Shown piece after piece: positions 10,758 to 21,862 of a DNA stretch of 64,000 nt (position 1 is the first letter of the stretch; each line of letters begins with the position of its first letter). This DNA is from Oikopleura dioica. Lineage: Eukaryota > Chordata > Appendicularia > Copelata > Oikopleuridae. The position numbers were made by a program, and so were the translations under genes. The notes beneath the pieces were generated by a model. The model was not told the origin of the DNA, searched no databases, and worked only from the letters and a program-made list of their open reading frames with translations. The stretch spans positions 4,965,001 to 5,029,000 of the forward strand of contig OU015567.1 of the NCBI GenBank assembly GCA_907165135.1, given 5' to 3'.

Positions 10758-13700
10758 TCAATTTCTCCTCTGTCCGAAAAAGACGGAGTTCGTATCATAA
10801 TCCAAAACAGTATAATATTTGCTCAAGAAAGCTGTGCCAAGATTCCACTGATTAGCTTCGAAGATTGGCCTATCGAACTCCGGATTTGAGTTTCGCTCTT
10901 CGCGGAAGGCAGAAATGCAGTAATCACGGTCTAGAAAACACGTTTTTACGAAAAAGAAAGAAGTAAAGATGTACTTGAATAATTCGCGCGGATGGTGTAA
11001 TCTTCTAAAGTTTGAGTTCAAATGAATTGCGAGGGGAATGAGCATGGATTTATTCACCAGATGCTTGTTTAGACTCTTTAGAGCGACGTTCTTTTTGAAT
11101 GTTAAGATGAGCGCAGGATTTATATTGAAAATTTTTCCATGAAAAAGCGCAAAAAAAGGGTTTTCTATTGATGGAATCGGCCTTCTCCCTTGAAATTTTT
11201 TCGCTCAGAGATTGTTTATCAGTTATCAGCTCTTCTTATCGACCTAAAGCTGGCTCGCAGCTGGGTTTTTCAATAACAACGCCCTCAATATGACTAGGGT
11301 AAACGCACAAAAAAACGCTTATAAAGGATTCTAGTAATGAAAAAAGTATCTTATTTATCAAAAAATGAAGCAGGAGATCTTCCTAAGATACAAGGTACAC
11401 CTTATAATTGGCCTAAGTGTCGTCGAAAATAAATTATTTGTCCATCAATTCTTTACAAAATGAATCTGTTATTATGAAAATATGCCTACGTCTCAGCTGA
11501 AGATAATGAAGAAAAATGAAAAATAGGATCGTATTTTTCTACGTATTTTAAAGATTTATGAACTCAAATCTGGATCCATCGTAAACGGCAATCCATCCAA
11601 AAAGAACTTCAGCGAAGGCATCCGATGAACCAACTCGCAGAAGAAAAACCAGTAGCCGTCGATCGACTCGACAGCTCTAGAATTTACTTCTTAGGTCAAC
11701 AATACCAGGCTTCGTGTCTTACCCAAGATGTTCATTGATCTGCCGAACTTGATCTCTCGGTCCAGTTATGAACGCTGATCCGGTGCTGACGCGACCTAAA
11801 AGAATAAATTCAGCGACCTCGCAAGCGCTAGAAAAAGAAAGTAAAAATGACTTTTGCTAGAATTTTCACGTAATCCGAAAGCGTCGTCGCCTGAATAATT
11901 ATCTGGACACGAACCTAAGCAACCAGAAGAGCAAAACTCAAAGGCGAAGTCTGAAGAGGTGACTTTGTTCAAATTCAAGGTCCAGTAATCGTCACTTTTT
12001 AAAAGGTCAAAGAAAATGGTTTCTTGAATCGAGAAGCCGCTTGCGGCTTCGAGAAAAGAAAAAAAGGCGCGCGAAGCGCGGCTTTAATTGTTTAATCAAA
12101 ATTTTTTTCTCAACTTTGTTTAGCTACCTGTAAAGAAAACCTGAGTCAGGGTCTGAAATTTCCTAAATGAAAAGCCGCATAGCGGCTTTTTTTAAAACGA
12201 AGCCGCAAAGCGGCTTCGCAAATTTATCTCTTTAATTCTTTAAATTCTTCAAATTTTGACGAAACCGCTACGCGGCTTTTTTCAGATATTTCTGATCGTG
12301 ACTCAGGTTTTTTTGACAGGACTTTGCTTGTTCATATTTTAGCCGCGGCTTACTTTTCTTTTAAAACTCGAAGCCGCAAGCGGCTTCTCGATTTTCGAAT
12401 ACCTTTATCAATATTTTTTTCATCCCTTTTCCTGATGCTTTGGAAATTTTGAAAGTCCGCCGGAAAATCTCCCTCAAATTTTTCTTCCTCGCGTTCACCA
12501 AAATTCAGAAATTCAAAATATTACTCGCGAAAAAAGATAAAAGTCAAGTAACTTGCTTCTTTGGATGGTTATGTAAAGCGCTTCCTGAGTTGACTCCTCC
12601 CCAAGTGAGTTCTCCGGAGGAAGAAACGTCCAGCGGATTGCGATCGAACGATAACCCGATCAGCGGCTCACTGACAGCTGCACTTGATAGCAGCCGCTCG
12701 AAAACTTAAAATTATGTTACACTCTCCAAAAATAAGCCATTTTAGATTTCGAAACGTAGAAACGCTCTAAAAAGACACAGGGACTCGGCTCGGAAACACG
12801 TGAAAAAAAACTGAGTCAGGTTCTGAAGAGACTAAATCAAAAGCCGCGCAGCGGCTATTTTAAAGCCGAAGCCGCTTTGCCATTTAAATTTTTTTTTTTA
12901 CTGGCGGAGCCGTTTTGCGGCTTCGGTTTCAAAAAAGCCGCTGCGCGGCTTTTCTTCTAGTCTTTTCAGAACCTGACTCAAGTTTTCACACAGGTCCCCG
13001 AGCCTTGCGCTTAGAAAAATTATAAAAAAAAATGATTTTTCTGGGGATGACGGATTTGTGGCCGGCATATTTAAAAGAGTGTGACTGTATATTGTGATTG
13101 ATAAGACAGTAACTTGATGTGTTACGGTTTTCCAAAACAAGTGTCAATTTTTGATTAAGTAAAAATGGAAACGTGGTTAGCGATTAACTTTGATGCGCAG
13201 TTCTTATCTGCGGTTGGAAGCGGTTAAGGGTATCCGCTAACTTAATGATTGAGCGTTTTTTTGAACACACAAATAAAATAAGCCGTTCCCGCACCTTAAG
13301 TTAAGGTCCTTAACAAGGGGAAATCCGGACTCAACCAATTGATGGAAGTGCATTTCTGGATAACCAATAAGATTTCTGCATTTGATCAACAGGCCAATCA
13401 AAACCCTGATCCGAAAAACACTTCCATAAATTGGTTTGACCCGGAAACCCACTGTTGATTCACCTGGTACAACTCCATTCGCAGAAAGCCCAATCCTACC
13501 AAGTCCAAGAACCCCGTCATAAGGAGTCGCTAAAAACTACAGCTTGGGTTCTTGGCCCCGATTATCTGGGCCAGCTACATGTCTTTCGCGGAGGAGATAG
13601 CTATCAGCATTTTTGGGCGATGCTCAACACTTGCCAAAATTGCTGAACAGATTTATGTAATTTCTGTTTTGAGCGTCACGAAACATTTTTTCTAGCACAT

Positions 13701-15202
13701 TGGTGACGCTGAAAAATCGCTACCAAGTTTCTTGTAATTGGGGCTGATGTAATTCTGGTTCCAGGAAAAATCCCAAAATACGATTTTTCTAGTGCTGATT
13801 CTAGAAGGATAAAAAATGGACTGGGGTCAGAAACCTGTGTAGAAACCTTAGTCAGGGTCAGAAAAAGCCTTGGAGCTTTTGATTTGAGGTTTTTCAGACC
13901 CTGACTCAGGTTTTCGACACAGGTTTTCGAGCCGAGATTATGGAACAACTTTTATTAACTCGATTGTTAGTGTTGACTTATCGAATGAGCCCCTGGCGAT
14001 GAGACATTGACCGAAATTGGATAAGAACCCATGACGGAACTCCGGATTGCTGCGTTATCTCCGCAAAGGTGATCTGGTTTTGCTTCAAATTTCCATAATC
14101 CAAACTCAAGTTGTCCAAAGTCTGGAAGCCGCTTATTGTTCCTTGAGATGTTTGAAGCGTCATATTCCGCCCATCTTCGCGTGAGGTTATCGATAAATCT
14201 GAAAAAAAAACTGTAACTCTACCGATAGAACCAAGTTGTCAAACAAGCCCTTTAAGGGCAAATTTCAAAATCTCCCGAAAACCGAAGGTCCTTTTCGAAG
14301 TTTTATATTCAAGAAAAAATTTCCATGTGTCTTAGAAAGATTTTTTGCTGCTTTGAGTCAAAGCCTTTGAATGAAGCTCCAAAAGAGGGGGAGAAAAATG
14401 AAGGATTCGACGAAGCTATTGCTACTGAACAAGTAAAAATCTCTCAAGCGTCGGCTGAGAAGGAGAAAATTGAAGAAAACCATGCTGGAAATCAGCGAAA
14501 TTCCTTCGAAGAAAAGGACCTTCCTACTGATCCTACAAAGACAACAACTTCGCTGTACTATGCGGATACAATCAACGAGAGTAGGAAGGAAAAAATTTAC
14601 TGTGCTCCCTGTACCTCCTGTATTAAGGGCCCTCATTAGGATCGACTAGACAACTTCAACCTCAACTACTCATCCAAGATAATCCATGTTTCGATGGTTG
14701 TTTAAGCATACTTTGTTTTTGCCAAGTCGACAATCGTAGGGAGGGCCTTTTTTCAAAAAAAAATATACTTGATTATAGTATACCTGAGTTGTATCTATTG
14801 TGATTCAAGCATGCAAAGCCCGATCCAATTGAATGCTCGCATTTTGACGATGGAACCCAAAAATCCGCGAAATTCGTATCTTTCACGCGTTTCGCAAAAT
14901 TTTTTTTTTCAAAAATCAAATCTTAGAAAACTCTTTTTTTTTTGAACCGTAAAATACGATAACTAAAATGGTTGCTCGAAAATCGGCTTTTTGTAGATGG
15001 TCTCGGCATTTTTCTTTCCGATTAAAAAAATTCACAAAAGCAAACAACTTTTTCGTCCTTTGAAAAACAGTTGTGAAACCGTTCCTAATAACACGGTCAA
15101 ATCCTGAGCCGGGCTTCCCAGTGTTATGTTAGCGATGTATTGAATGTCGTAGAAGTTGAGCAGCTCAGATCGACCATCGGGAAATTCACCGTTTTCGACG
15201 CC
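10758..15202 (-). CDS. Pepsin-family (A1) homologue lacking both catalytic aspartates
   Basis: Ten exons fit in phase: 15202-15049, 14198-14041 (or 14029), 13536-13464, 13355-13295, 12670-12585, 12022-11915, 11795-11723, 11676-11564, 11004-10975 and 10930-10758 (stop TGA). They give most of a two-lobed aspartic-protease fold: QYIANITLGSPAQDLTV, GTISGFQTLDNLSL, PYDGVLGLGRIGLS, SGELTWGGVN, DYWTLNLNKV, and the C-terminal QWNLGTAFLSKYYTVLDYD. The first active-site motif (normally FDTGS) reads LLGTVS, and the second (normally VDTGTS) reads VSTGSA, so neither catalytic Asp is present. No stop or frameshift breaks the model. The signal peptide and propeptide exons upstream were not found. Exons 5 and 6 join only through a GA-AG intron (12584-12023) that contains nested repeats. 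Probably secreted; likely a non-enzymatic binder. Confidence 0.8.
12031..12393. mobile_element. Family B element with a family A element nested inside
   Basis: The outer ends are ATCGAGAAGCCGCTTGCGGC and its complement near 12365-12393. The nested family A copy spans about 12127-12320, with ends CCTGTAAAGAAAACCTGAG and CTCAGG...GACAGG. The whole lies in the GA-AG intron of the pepsin-like gene. Confidence 0.75.
12787..13004. mobile_element. Family A element
   Basis: Ends GGCTCGG and CCGAGCC, internal CTGAGTCAGG boxes, and the AAAGCCGCGCAGCGGCT core in both arms. It lies in an intron of the pepsin-like gene. Confidence 0.8.
13833..13933. mobile_element. Short family A element lacking the GCCGC core
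   Basis: Ends ACCTGTGTAGAAACC and GGTTTTCGACACAGG with TCAGGGTC boxes in each arm; only about 100 bp long. It lies in an intron of the pepsin-like gene. Confidence 0.75.
14325..14639 (+). CDS. Small single-exon acidic protein with palmitoylation-type N-terminus
   Basis: A 104-residue frame from ATG 14325 to TAG 14639. It begins MCLRKIFCCFESK, with cysteines at 2, 8 and 9 beside basic residues, as in S-acylated membrane-tethered proteins. The middle is rich in Glu, Lys and Ala with a possible helix, and the end is Cys-rich (CAPCTSCIKGPH). It lies antisense inside the first visible intron (15048-14199) of the pepsin-like gene, so it is a nested gene. It may equally be a chance frame; codon choice and the clean ATG favour a gene. 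No family recognised. Confidence 0.5.
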   Translation: MCLRKIFCCFESKPLNEAPKEGEKNEGFDEAIATEQVKISQASAEKEKIEENHAGNQRNSFEEKDLPTDPTKTTTSLYYADTINESRKEKIYCAPCTSCIKGPH

Positions 15203-15512
15203 CTTTTTTTAACGGTTCAAACAAAATCCGCAATTAAATCAAAACGGGATTATGTAGGAGCGGCTTTTATTTGTTTGATGAGCACCTCTAGTTGACAGAA
15301 ATAATTTTCGGATCAAAAGTATGCACACCACGTAATTACGACCACGTAACCTCTACGGGCCGGTATATTTTGTATAAGCAGCTATCACTGTAAAAGAAAA
15401 AAACCGGAGCATACGTGCAGCTTAATTCGTTCGCGATACAGAAACCGATCAAAATATGTAATCATTTTTTTACACGTCGGAAATGCCAATATTTCGGGAA
15501 AAATAACGAATA

Positions 15513-15831
15513 GGATCGGCAAAACATTCAAAATAATCAAATTTCTGGTGTCCAAGAGGGCTCTTCAGCCAATCAAAAGCCAGAATTTTTTGCGTCAGTC
15601 AATCAGAAACGAGCAAAATCCGAACAACAGAACCCCTTGTTTCTCTTTACCCAAGAATCTTTGGTCAAAAACGGTGATCTCAAGGGTTTTGAGCACAAAA
15701 AAATCGGAGCTCTGATTGATATTTTAACCGATTTCCTTCAAATTTGCCCGATAAAGAGCTTGAGCTCCGAGCAAGACCGCCATAGAAAACTTCATCGTCA
15801 AATTCTATCTCTTCAAATCTTCCTTCCTTAA
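15513..15831 (+). CDS. Possible short coding stretch, unassigned
   Basis: About 105 codons open without an early ATG, then a plausible hydrophilic and amphipathic sequence (KKIGALIDILTDFLQ) up to TAA 15831. The 5' part (GCCAATCAAAAGCC) resembles pieces of the family C palindromes, so it may be repeat-derived. I list it only as a candidate exon. Confidence 0.2.
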
Positions 15832-16382
15832 ACTGCCCATGATTCCAAAAATTCTCTCAATCCTGAGAAATCAACACCTGTCTTTCTATCTTTCTCGTCA
15901 TTTTTCCATTGCTTCAGAATTCCTTTGCAGGTGTCGTTTGAATTGGGCCACCGAAGGTGCTAAGGCCCTTGATTTTTTAAACTCTTATTTTTTTCGTGAC
16001 ACTTTAAGAAATTCAGTAAGCACGTCAGTTTGGAAGTTTTCGTCTTTGCTCTTGAATTTTTCGTGGAGTTTTTTTAATTAATGGATTCTGACGAAAATCT
16101 GACGTGTTATCAATCAATACATTTTCCTCTGCTGGAGGAAGTATTTTGCATGTTCCACAATAGTTACAGTACGGCTGATTCTAGGAGTTGATTTTTGAGA
16201 TAACGAGAAGCCAAAACGTCGCGTACATGGATAAAGCGAACTGATAAGAGTTTTTCACGAAAGTCCAGTAATCTTTTGGGGAGTTATTTTGATAAAAGAT
16301 TTATTAAAAGATATTTTTCGGGTTATTCTCAGTGAAATTTTACCGCTTGAAATTGATTCACTAAGTCGCCATCGTTGGGAAT

Positions 16383-19300
16383 TCACTTGTCAAGAATGAG
16401 TTGAATTGTGTAAGCTTGGGGATGAAGATACCAAACCTCTTTTTCCATGTTTCCGAATCTTTCATTCACGAGTTTCAGTTTCACGTCAGCGTCTTCGATA
16501 ACGTTGCTTTGGGTTTGATTGAAGATGGGACTGATGTATTCGTAAGAAACGTAGTACGGGTGCTTCAGAAAGATTCGGATAACTTGAAAAAAAACATTGA
16601 TTTTTGATTCGAAAAGATTTAACGACTCCCCCCCCCGTCAGGTTTTTTCAAAAAATCAAATTTCGGAATTTTAAAATTTGCCCAAATTTTGGCAAAAATA
16701 TTGATTTTTCTTGGTCAAAAAGTCCTTTGATCAGGTTTTTAAAGCAAGTTTAACCTGTAGACACATTAAGAACCAAAAATATGGCGTTTTTAAAAATTTT
16801 CATTTTTCGAAGGAAAAAGCTGACGGGGGTTGGGGGGGGGGTCCTTAAAGTTAGGTACCTGGAGAGTGTTCGGCGAGATCGGTGTTTTGAAGGATGTACT
16901 GGTCTTTTTCGACTCTGTCCAGCGTCATTTGGTGGAAAATTAATTCGCCAGTAGGATATAAATAAGCACCGGTGACAGTTGCAGGGCGAGTGAAGGTAAA
17001 TTTTTCGTTGAGAGTTACTGAAAAAGAGAAAATACCTTGACCATTGTCTGACGAAAAAAATGTTTTACCTGATTCGTATTTACAAATTGACTTGATGGGT
17101 CTTTTTTCTTTTTTTCTGCGACTAGTTCTTAAAATTTCCCAGCCACTTTTCATCAGGTAAGTTTTTTGGCAAACTCGTTGAAGAAGAATTTCAATTTCAT
17201 TTTCTTGAAACTCTTTTTCTTTTTCGTTTGGATTCAAGTTCAGTCCAGCCATACTTCGAGGAAATATAATCATCGTCAAAGTTGGGAGAACACATTCAAT
17301 TGTGTAAAAATTGTCTTCATCGCTGTAATCAAGGTCTTCTTTCATCGCGTGTCGAAGAAGCGTTGTGACGGAAATTGGAACACAAAGTTCAGAGTTGCAA
17401 ATTTGGCTTTATTTTTGCTGAGCTGAGCTGAGCTGCCCTGAGTGAGAAATTCTCTGAGCTGAGCTGAGCTGAGCTGGCCTATTTCGGAGCTCACTAAGCT
17501 GAGCTGAGCTGAGCTGGCCATTTTCAGAGGTCATTGAGCTGAGCTGAGCTGAGCAGACCTTTTTTAAGGTAGTTGAGCTGAGTTGAGCAGACCCTAATTA
17601 GAGCTGAGCTGAGCTGAGTGAGCTTGGTTGAGCTGTTTTTTAATGTTTTTTTTAGTAGTGAAATTCTGTTAAAATCATTGAGCTGACTCAGCTGAGCTAA
17701 GCTGAGCTGAATGATACTTGTCTGAGCTGAGCAGAACAGATCATGTTCGAGAATAATTGAGCTGAGCTGAGCTGAGCTGAGTGATTAATGTCTGAGCTGA
17801 GCTAAGCAGATAAATTCATTTTCAAAAATCAGTGAGCTTAGCTGAGCTGAGCGACTGCTCAGCTCACTTAGCCAGCTCAGCTCACTCAGCTCAGCAAATT
17901 TGCAACTCTGACAAAGTTGACTATCTTTTTGGTCAAAGACATTTTTTGTGAGATTTTTCATTCGTTTTTGGAGGCATTTTGTGGCGTTTCGCTTCAAACT
18001 GGACATTTTGCAAGATTGAGTCAAATTTTGATCATCCAGGCAATAAATGGTTGAAGCGTCTTTGAGGGAGATTATTTTTTTGACTTCGGCGAAGAATTTC
18101 TGATAAGAAGAACATCTTTTAGGATTCAAATCTCTTATCGACGATGCTCCGCAATTCTTATAAAAAGAAAATTTCGCATAATTTTCATCATGAAAAAAAT
18201 TCTTACCTTGATTATTTGATCGATCTCTTCTCGCTCATCATCATCTATTGGCTGGTAAAGAAGAGCCCAAGAAGTTTTCCAATCGCAAAATAAAAAATAA
18301 TAGATATTATCATCTCTATAACCTCCTCCATTTGTTATTTGACCATGAACAGTGAATCCTGGTGAGCCAGCAGCTTCAAAATTTGAAATTACAAATAATA
18401 TGTAATTGAAATTTTTTTAAGGGGGTGGTGGTCGAGAATTATATAATGATTATTAATTTTTGGCGTTAGATTACAGTTAGTCCATGAAATAACATATAAT
18501 ATTTCTCGAGCAATCTATTTCTAGCGTAAAAACCTTGTTGGAGGCAAATCAGCTTCAAAGAAGAGCGAAAAATGACCAAAAATCGGAAAAAGTCGACTAA
18601 GAAATAGCTAAAAACACGATTTCAGGTCGACTTTGACCCTCGATTTAGCCATTTTTTCGGGAGACACTGAATTGTGCCGCCCTGCGCCGCCTTGCGCCGC
18701 CCTGCGCCGCCGAGCGTCGCCCGGTCTCGCCGGATCCGAAGATATTTCGTCTTTCAAAAGCGGTTAACTCAGATATTCATGTCAACTTAGTAATTCTGAC
18801 ATATTTATATTGTCTTAAAATTAAAAAAAGGTAAACCTATAATTAGGGTGCAAGTAGAGTAATTCTCAACAAAACTCAGATTTTGGCATAAAATCACTAA
18901 TTAATTGAGCACGCGACGGGCCAGAGGCCCTTACGCGCGCATTTTCTGGTAGAGAAATCCTTGGGTTGGCGGGGCCCAACTCTCGCTCTTGTACAGAATT
19001 CTTTCTTAGGTCATGGTTGGGTCCGTTGAGAGCCGGGTGGTTTCGGACCGGGCGACGCTGGGCGGCGCAGGGCGGCGCAGGGCGGCGCAGGGCGGCGCAA
19101 GGCGGCGCAGGGCGGCACAATTCAGTACCCCCCATTTTTTCATTAAAATTTTTTTCTAAAACCTAGCCGCTCACACAATTTCAACCCTTTTTAACTTATT
19201 CTGATTGAGAACAAAAAAAAATTTTTCTGAAAAAATTGAGTTTTTTAGGTTGAAAAAATCCTAATTCTCGACCACCACCCCCTTAAAAGCTTACCAAGTG

Positions 19301-21597
19301 CAGACCAGTGTTTGTATTTCGATCCTCTTCTCGTGTATCCCATTTTTCTGTAGCCACTTCTTCCAGTTACTTCCATTACGAGCCCGAAGTCTATTATCTT
19401 CGCGACTCCATCAACAAGCACGAGATTTTCCAATTTCCGATCTTGATGGGAGATTCCACATTTCGGCCACAAATATTCAAATCCATCCAAAATTCCATTC
19501 GAAATCTTCTTTCTTTCTTCAAGATTTATTTTTTCTTCCTTCAGCAACTTTCTCAAATTTACTCCAGCTTTTTCCATTATCGTTATCCATCCCAAACAAT
19601 CTCGCTTTTCTTCATCTTTTTCGTGAAACAACTCAATATTTACAAAGTTGCGGATAACGTTTTGATGGAGGGGGATTTGATGGTGATTTGATCGTGATTC
19701 TTTCTCTTCCGCTGGCTTGAAATCTTTAAAAATATTAAAAACCAGAAAAAACCGGGTAAACCAATTTTTGGAACAAATTTTTGTGGAAAGGGTTTTGATT
19801 GGCCGGCAGGCCAAATACAGCAATCTTATTGGTTATCAAAAATTTACTTCCGAAAATTGGTTTAGTCCGAAAAAACAATAATTATTGACCTTTCGAGAGA
19901 TGGATTTCGACACAAATACCCTCATCTTCGAATTTCTCCGTAAAAAGAAACGGATCAAAAACTTGCACTCGCACGGCGACTTCAAATCTGTCAAAATCAT
20001 ATTTGAGAACAATTGCTTCTCCGCCTTTTGAAATCATTTTCGCCTCCAAATCATCAGGCAACTTCCATTCTCCAGTTTCTTGCTTGATTTCCCAGCGTCC
20101 GATTTTCGACCCGAGAAGAGTTTTTTCATTTTCGAGAATCAGTTTTTGAAATTTGGTCGTCTTGAAATCTTCTAGTTTCTTTCCACGTTGGTTAAAAATT
20201 GCTCCGCTGCCTCCTTTTTCAAATTTGACCGATTGCCACCAAAAAGAATTTGCATCATCTTCAAAATAAAGTCTCTCGACAGATTCGAGCAATCGGCATT
20301 TCTGAGTCCTTGTAGTTGTTCTTTTTAGTTTTCGAAGGAAATTATTCACCCAAGCCTCAATTTTTTCTTTGTTGAGCTCATCAGGATAAGAGGCTATATC
20401 TATATCGTTTATCTACAAGAAAGATTAATTTTCATGACAATTGGTTGAGAAATTTTGTGAAAAATGTCATTTGAAGGAAACTGGCTGTTTTCAGATAAAT
20501 CCTCTTTGACTATTGTTTTCAGTTTTTGTATGTTTCGAGAAGTGAGTTTAAGGGGGTAGTCCTCGCTTTTGAAAAAATCGGAATTTTCAAATTTTCTGAG
20601 CAGATTCTGAAAGCTCGTTAGAAGAGCAAAAATTTTGTGTTGATCATTTTTTCCAAATGTAAGAGGAAAAACCCCAAAATCGCACTTGAAAAGTGAGATT
20701 TTGATGAAAAATTTCAAAAACTCGAATTTTTTTGTTAATTTTATCCATAGATATAGCTTTATTTCGATTTTAAATGACCTATTAAAAATCATTAATAAAA
20801 TTTCTATTATTAGGATAATTTAGTAAAAATCTTCCTTAAAAACTATTTTTTCAAGATTTTGAGACCCAACCTTTGATTGATGGCATTATATTATGACTTT
20901 TTGGAATATATTAATTTCCCTCAATTCAAACCTAGACGAAAGTATGATCTTACAAAAAATTCAATTAGTTTAATTTTTTGAAATATCCTCTTGATTTTAG
21001 GCGCGTTTCAAAATAGGCCAAAATGGCGATTTTGCCCGGACTAGGTTCGATTATCGTCCTCTAACTCCTTAAGCGGGCGAATAAAATTATTTTCCTTGAA
21101 TTCAATCTTTCATCAGGGTTCGACCTTTCTATTCGTAGAGTTTTTATCACTCAACCCCAGCGCAAATTTGTGGGAGCGCTGTTCAAAAAGTGCCGAGATC
21201 GCAAAAGCAGGGACTACCTCTTTTAGGATTACAAATCTTTTGAATCTTTGAAAAATCTTGATCCGTTCAGATTTTATGGCAAAATTTTTCATAAAAAATT
21301 TGGTCTCTGATATCGAAAATGGGTTCAAAAAGGTTCAAATTATGTGGGCGAATAAGTTTAAGAAAAAATTTCTTTATGTTTAATTAGCCACAAATTTTTT
21401 GCGAGCTTTACCTTTTTGACTTCTTCCTTTTCTTTAATTTTTTCTTCCGCAACTGTTGCTTCTTGGGCTGGTTCTTCGGGAATTTTTTCGGGAGCTTCTA
21501 CCTCAGCAGCTGGTTCTTCTGTAGGTTTTTCGGGGGTTTCTTCTTGAACAGGGTTTTTAAGGAATAAAACATGGTTTCTCTTTTTGTAAAGAATTCT
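16383..21597 (-). CDS. Protein-kinase-like gene carrying a transposon inside an exon
   Basis: Exons in phase: 21597-21412 (Glu/Pro-rich), 20412-19920, 19723-19295, 18373-18207, 18156-17911 interrupted then resuming at 17381-17069, 17017-16859 and 16582-16383 (stop TGA). The model is about 730 residues. Kinase motifs are clear: a glycine-loop-like ISKGGEAIVLKY, catalytic loop HQDRKLEN, and IDFG. The beta-3 position reads VAVRV, with Arg where Lys is usual, so activity is uncertain. The roughly 300 C-terminal residues match nothing I know. Exon 5 is split by a hAT-type element; removing it and one target copy gives 559 nt, exactly the phase needed. Other introns hold two TTAA-flanked elements. 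Additional N-terminal exons are likely, for example in the open stretch around 20580-20445. AATAAA occurs on the - strand near 16300. Confidence 0.7.
16623..16844. mobile_element. TTAA-flanked element with poly-C/CGTCAG ends
   Basis: TTAA at 16619-16622 and 16845-16848. The left end is CGACTCCCCCCCCCGTCAGG; the right end is GCTGACGGGGG, then a G tract and GTCC. Related to 6981-7311. It lies in the last intron of the kinase-like gene. A related internal segment, in inverse orientation, appears near 22560-22690. Confidence 0.75.
17390..17910. mobile_element. hAT-type element filled with (GAGCT)n, inserted in a coding exon
   Basis: Ends are perfect inverses (CAGAGTTGCAAATTTG and CAAATTTGCAACTCTG). 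The 8-bp target duplication ACAAAGTT lies at 17382-17389 and 17911-17918. The 521-bp body is mostly GAGCTGAGCT satellite with spacers. Both 5'-CAGAG ends and the 8-bp duplication are typical of the hAT superfamily. It interrupts exon 5 of the kinase-like gene. Confidence 0.92.
18421..19282. mobile_element. 862-bp TTAA-flanked element with internal GCGCCGCC inverted arrays
   Basis: TTAA at 18417-18420 and 19283-19286. Ends are GGGGGTGGTGGTCGAGAATT and its complement. Inside, short GCCCTGCGCC arrays near 18675-18720 are inverted relative to GGGCGGCGCA arrays near 19050-19120. No transposase frame. It fills an intron of the kinase-like gene, 11 nt from the donor. Confidence 0.85.
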
Positions 21598-21862
21598 CTA
21601 TAATTTATAGACTATAAAGCTAAAAACACTTTTTTTTCAGTCAAGAAGCGGTTTGCCCTTAAAAGCTTCCTTTAAGGCAGTAACGCTTCCTCTTAATTTT
21701 TTTTTACGATTCAATTCATAATAATTTATTTGCAGGTGATAGAACCATTAACGATAAACGAGCAGTGAAAGTTACAGAAGGAATGTGTTCAGCAACAGGG
21801 CGTCAGAGTCGTGAACCGGTCCAGGCGAAATGAGCGGGAAGATACCAGTCCAACCATCCAAC

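Noticed and set aside
12553-12670. Frameshift in exon 5 of the pepsin-like gene
   Set aside because: On first reading I had an extra G; recounting the bases gives SGELTWGGVN in frame, so no mutation.
12440-12709. + strand 89-codon frame
   Set aside because: Antisense shadow of exon 5 of the pepsin-like gene, and it has no ATG start.
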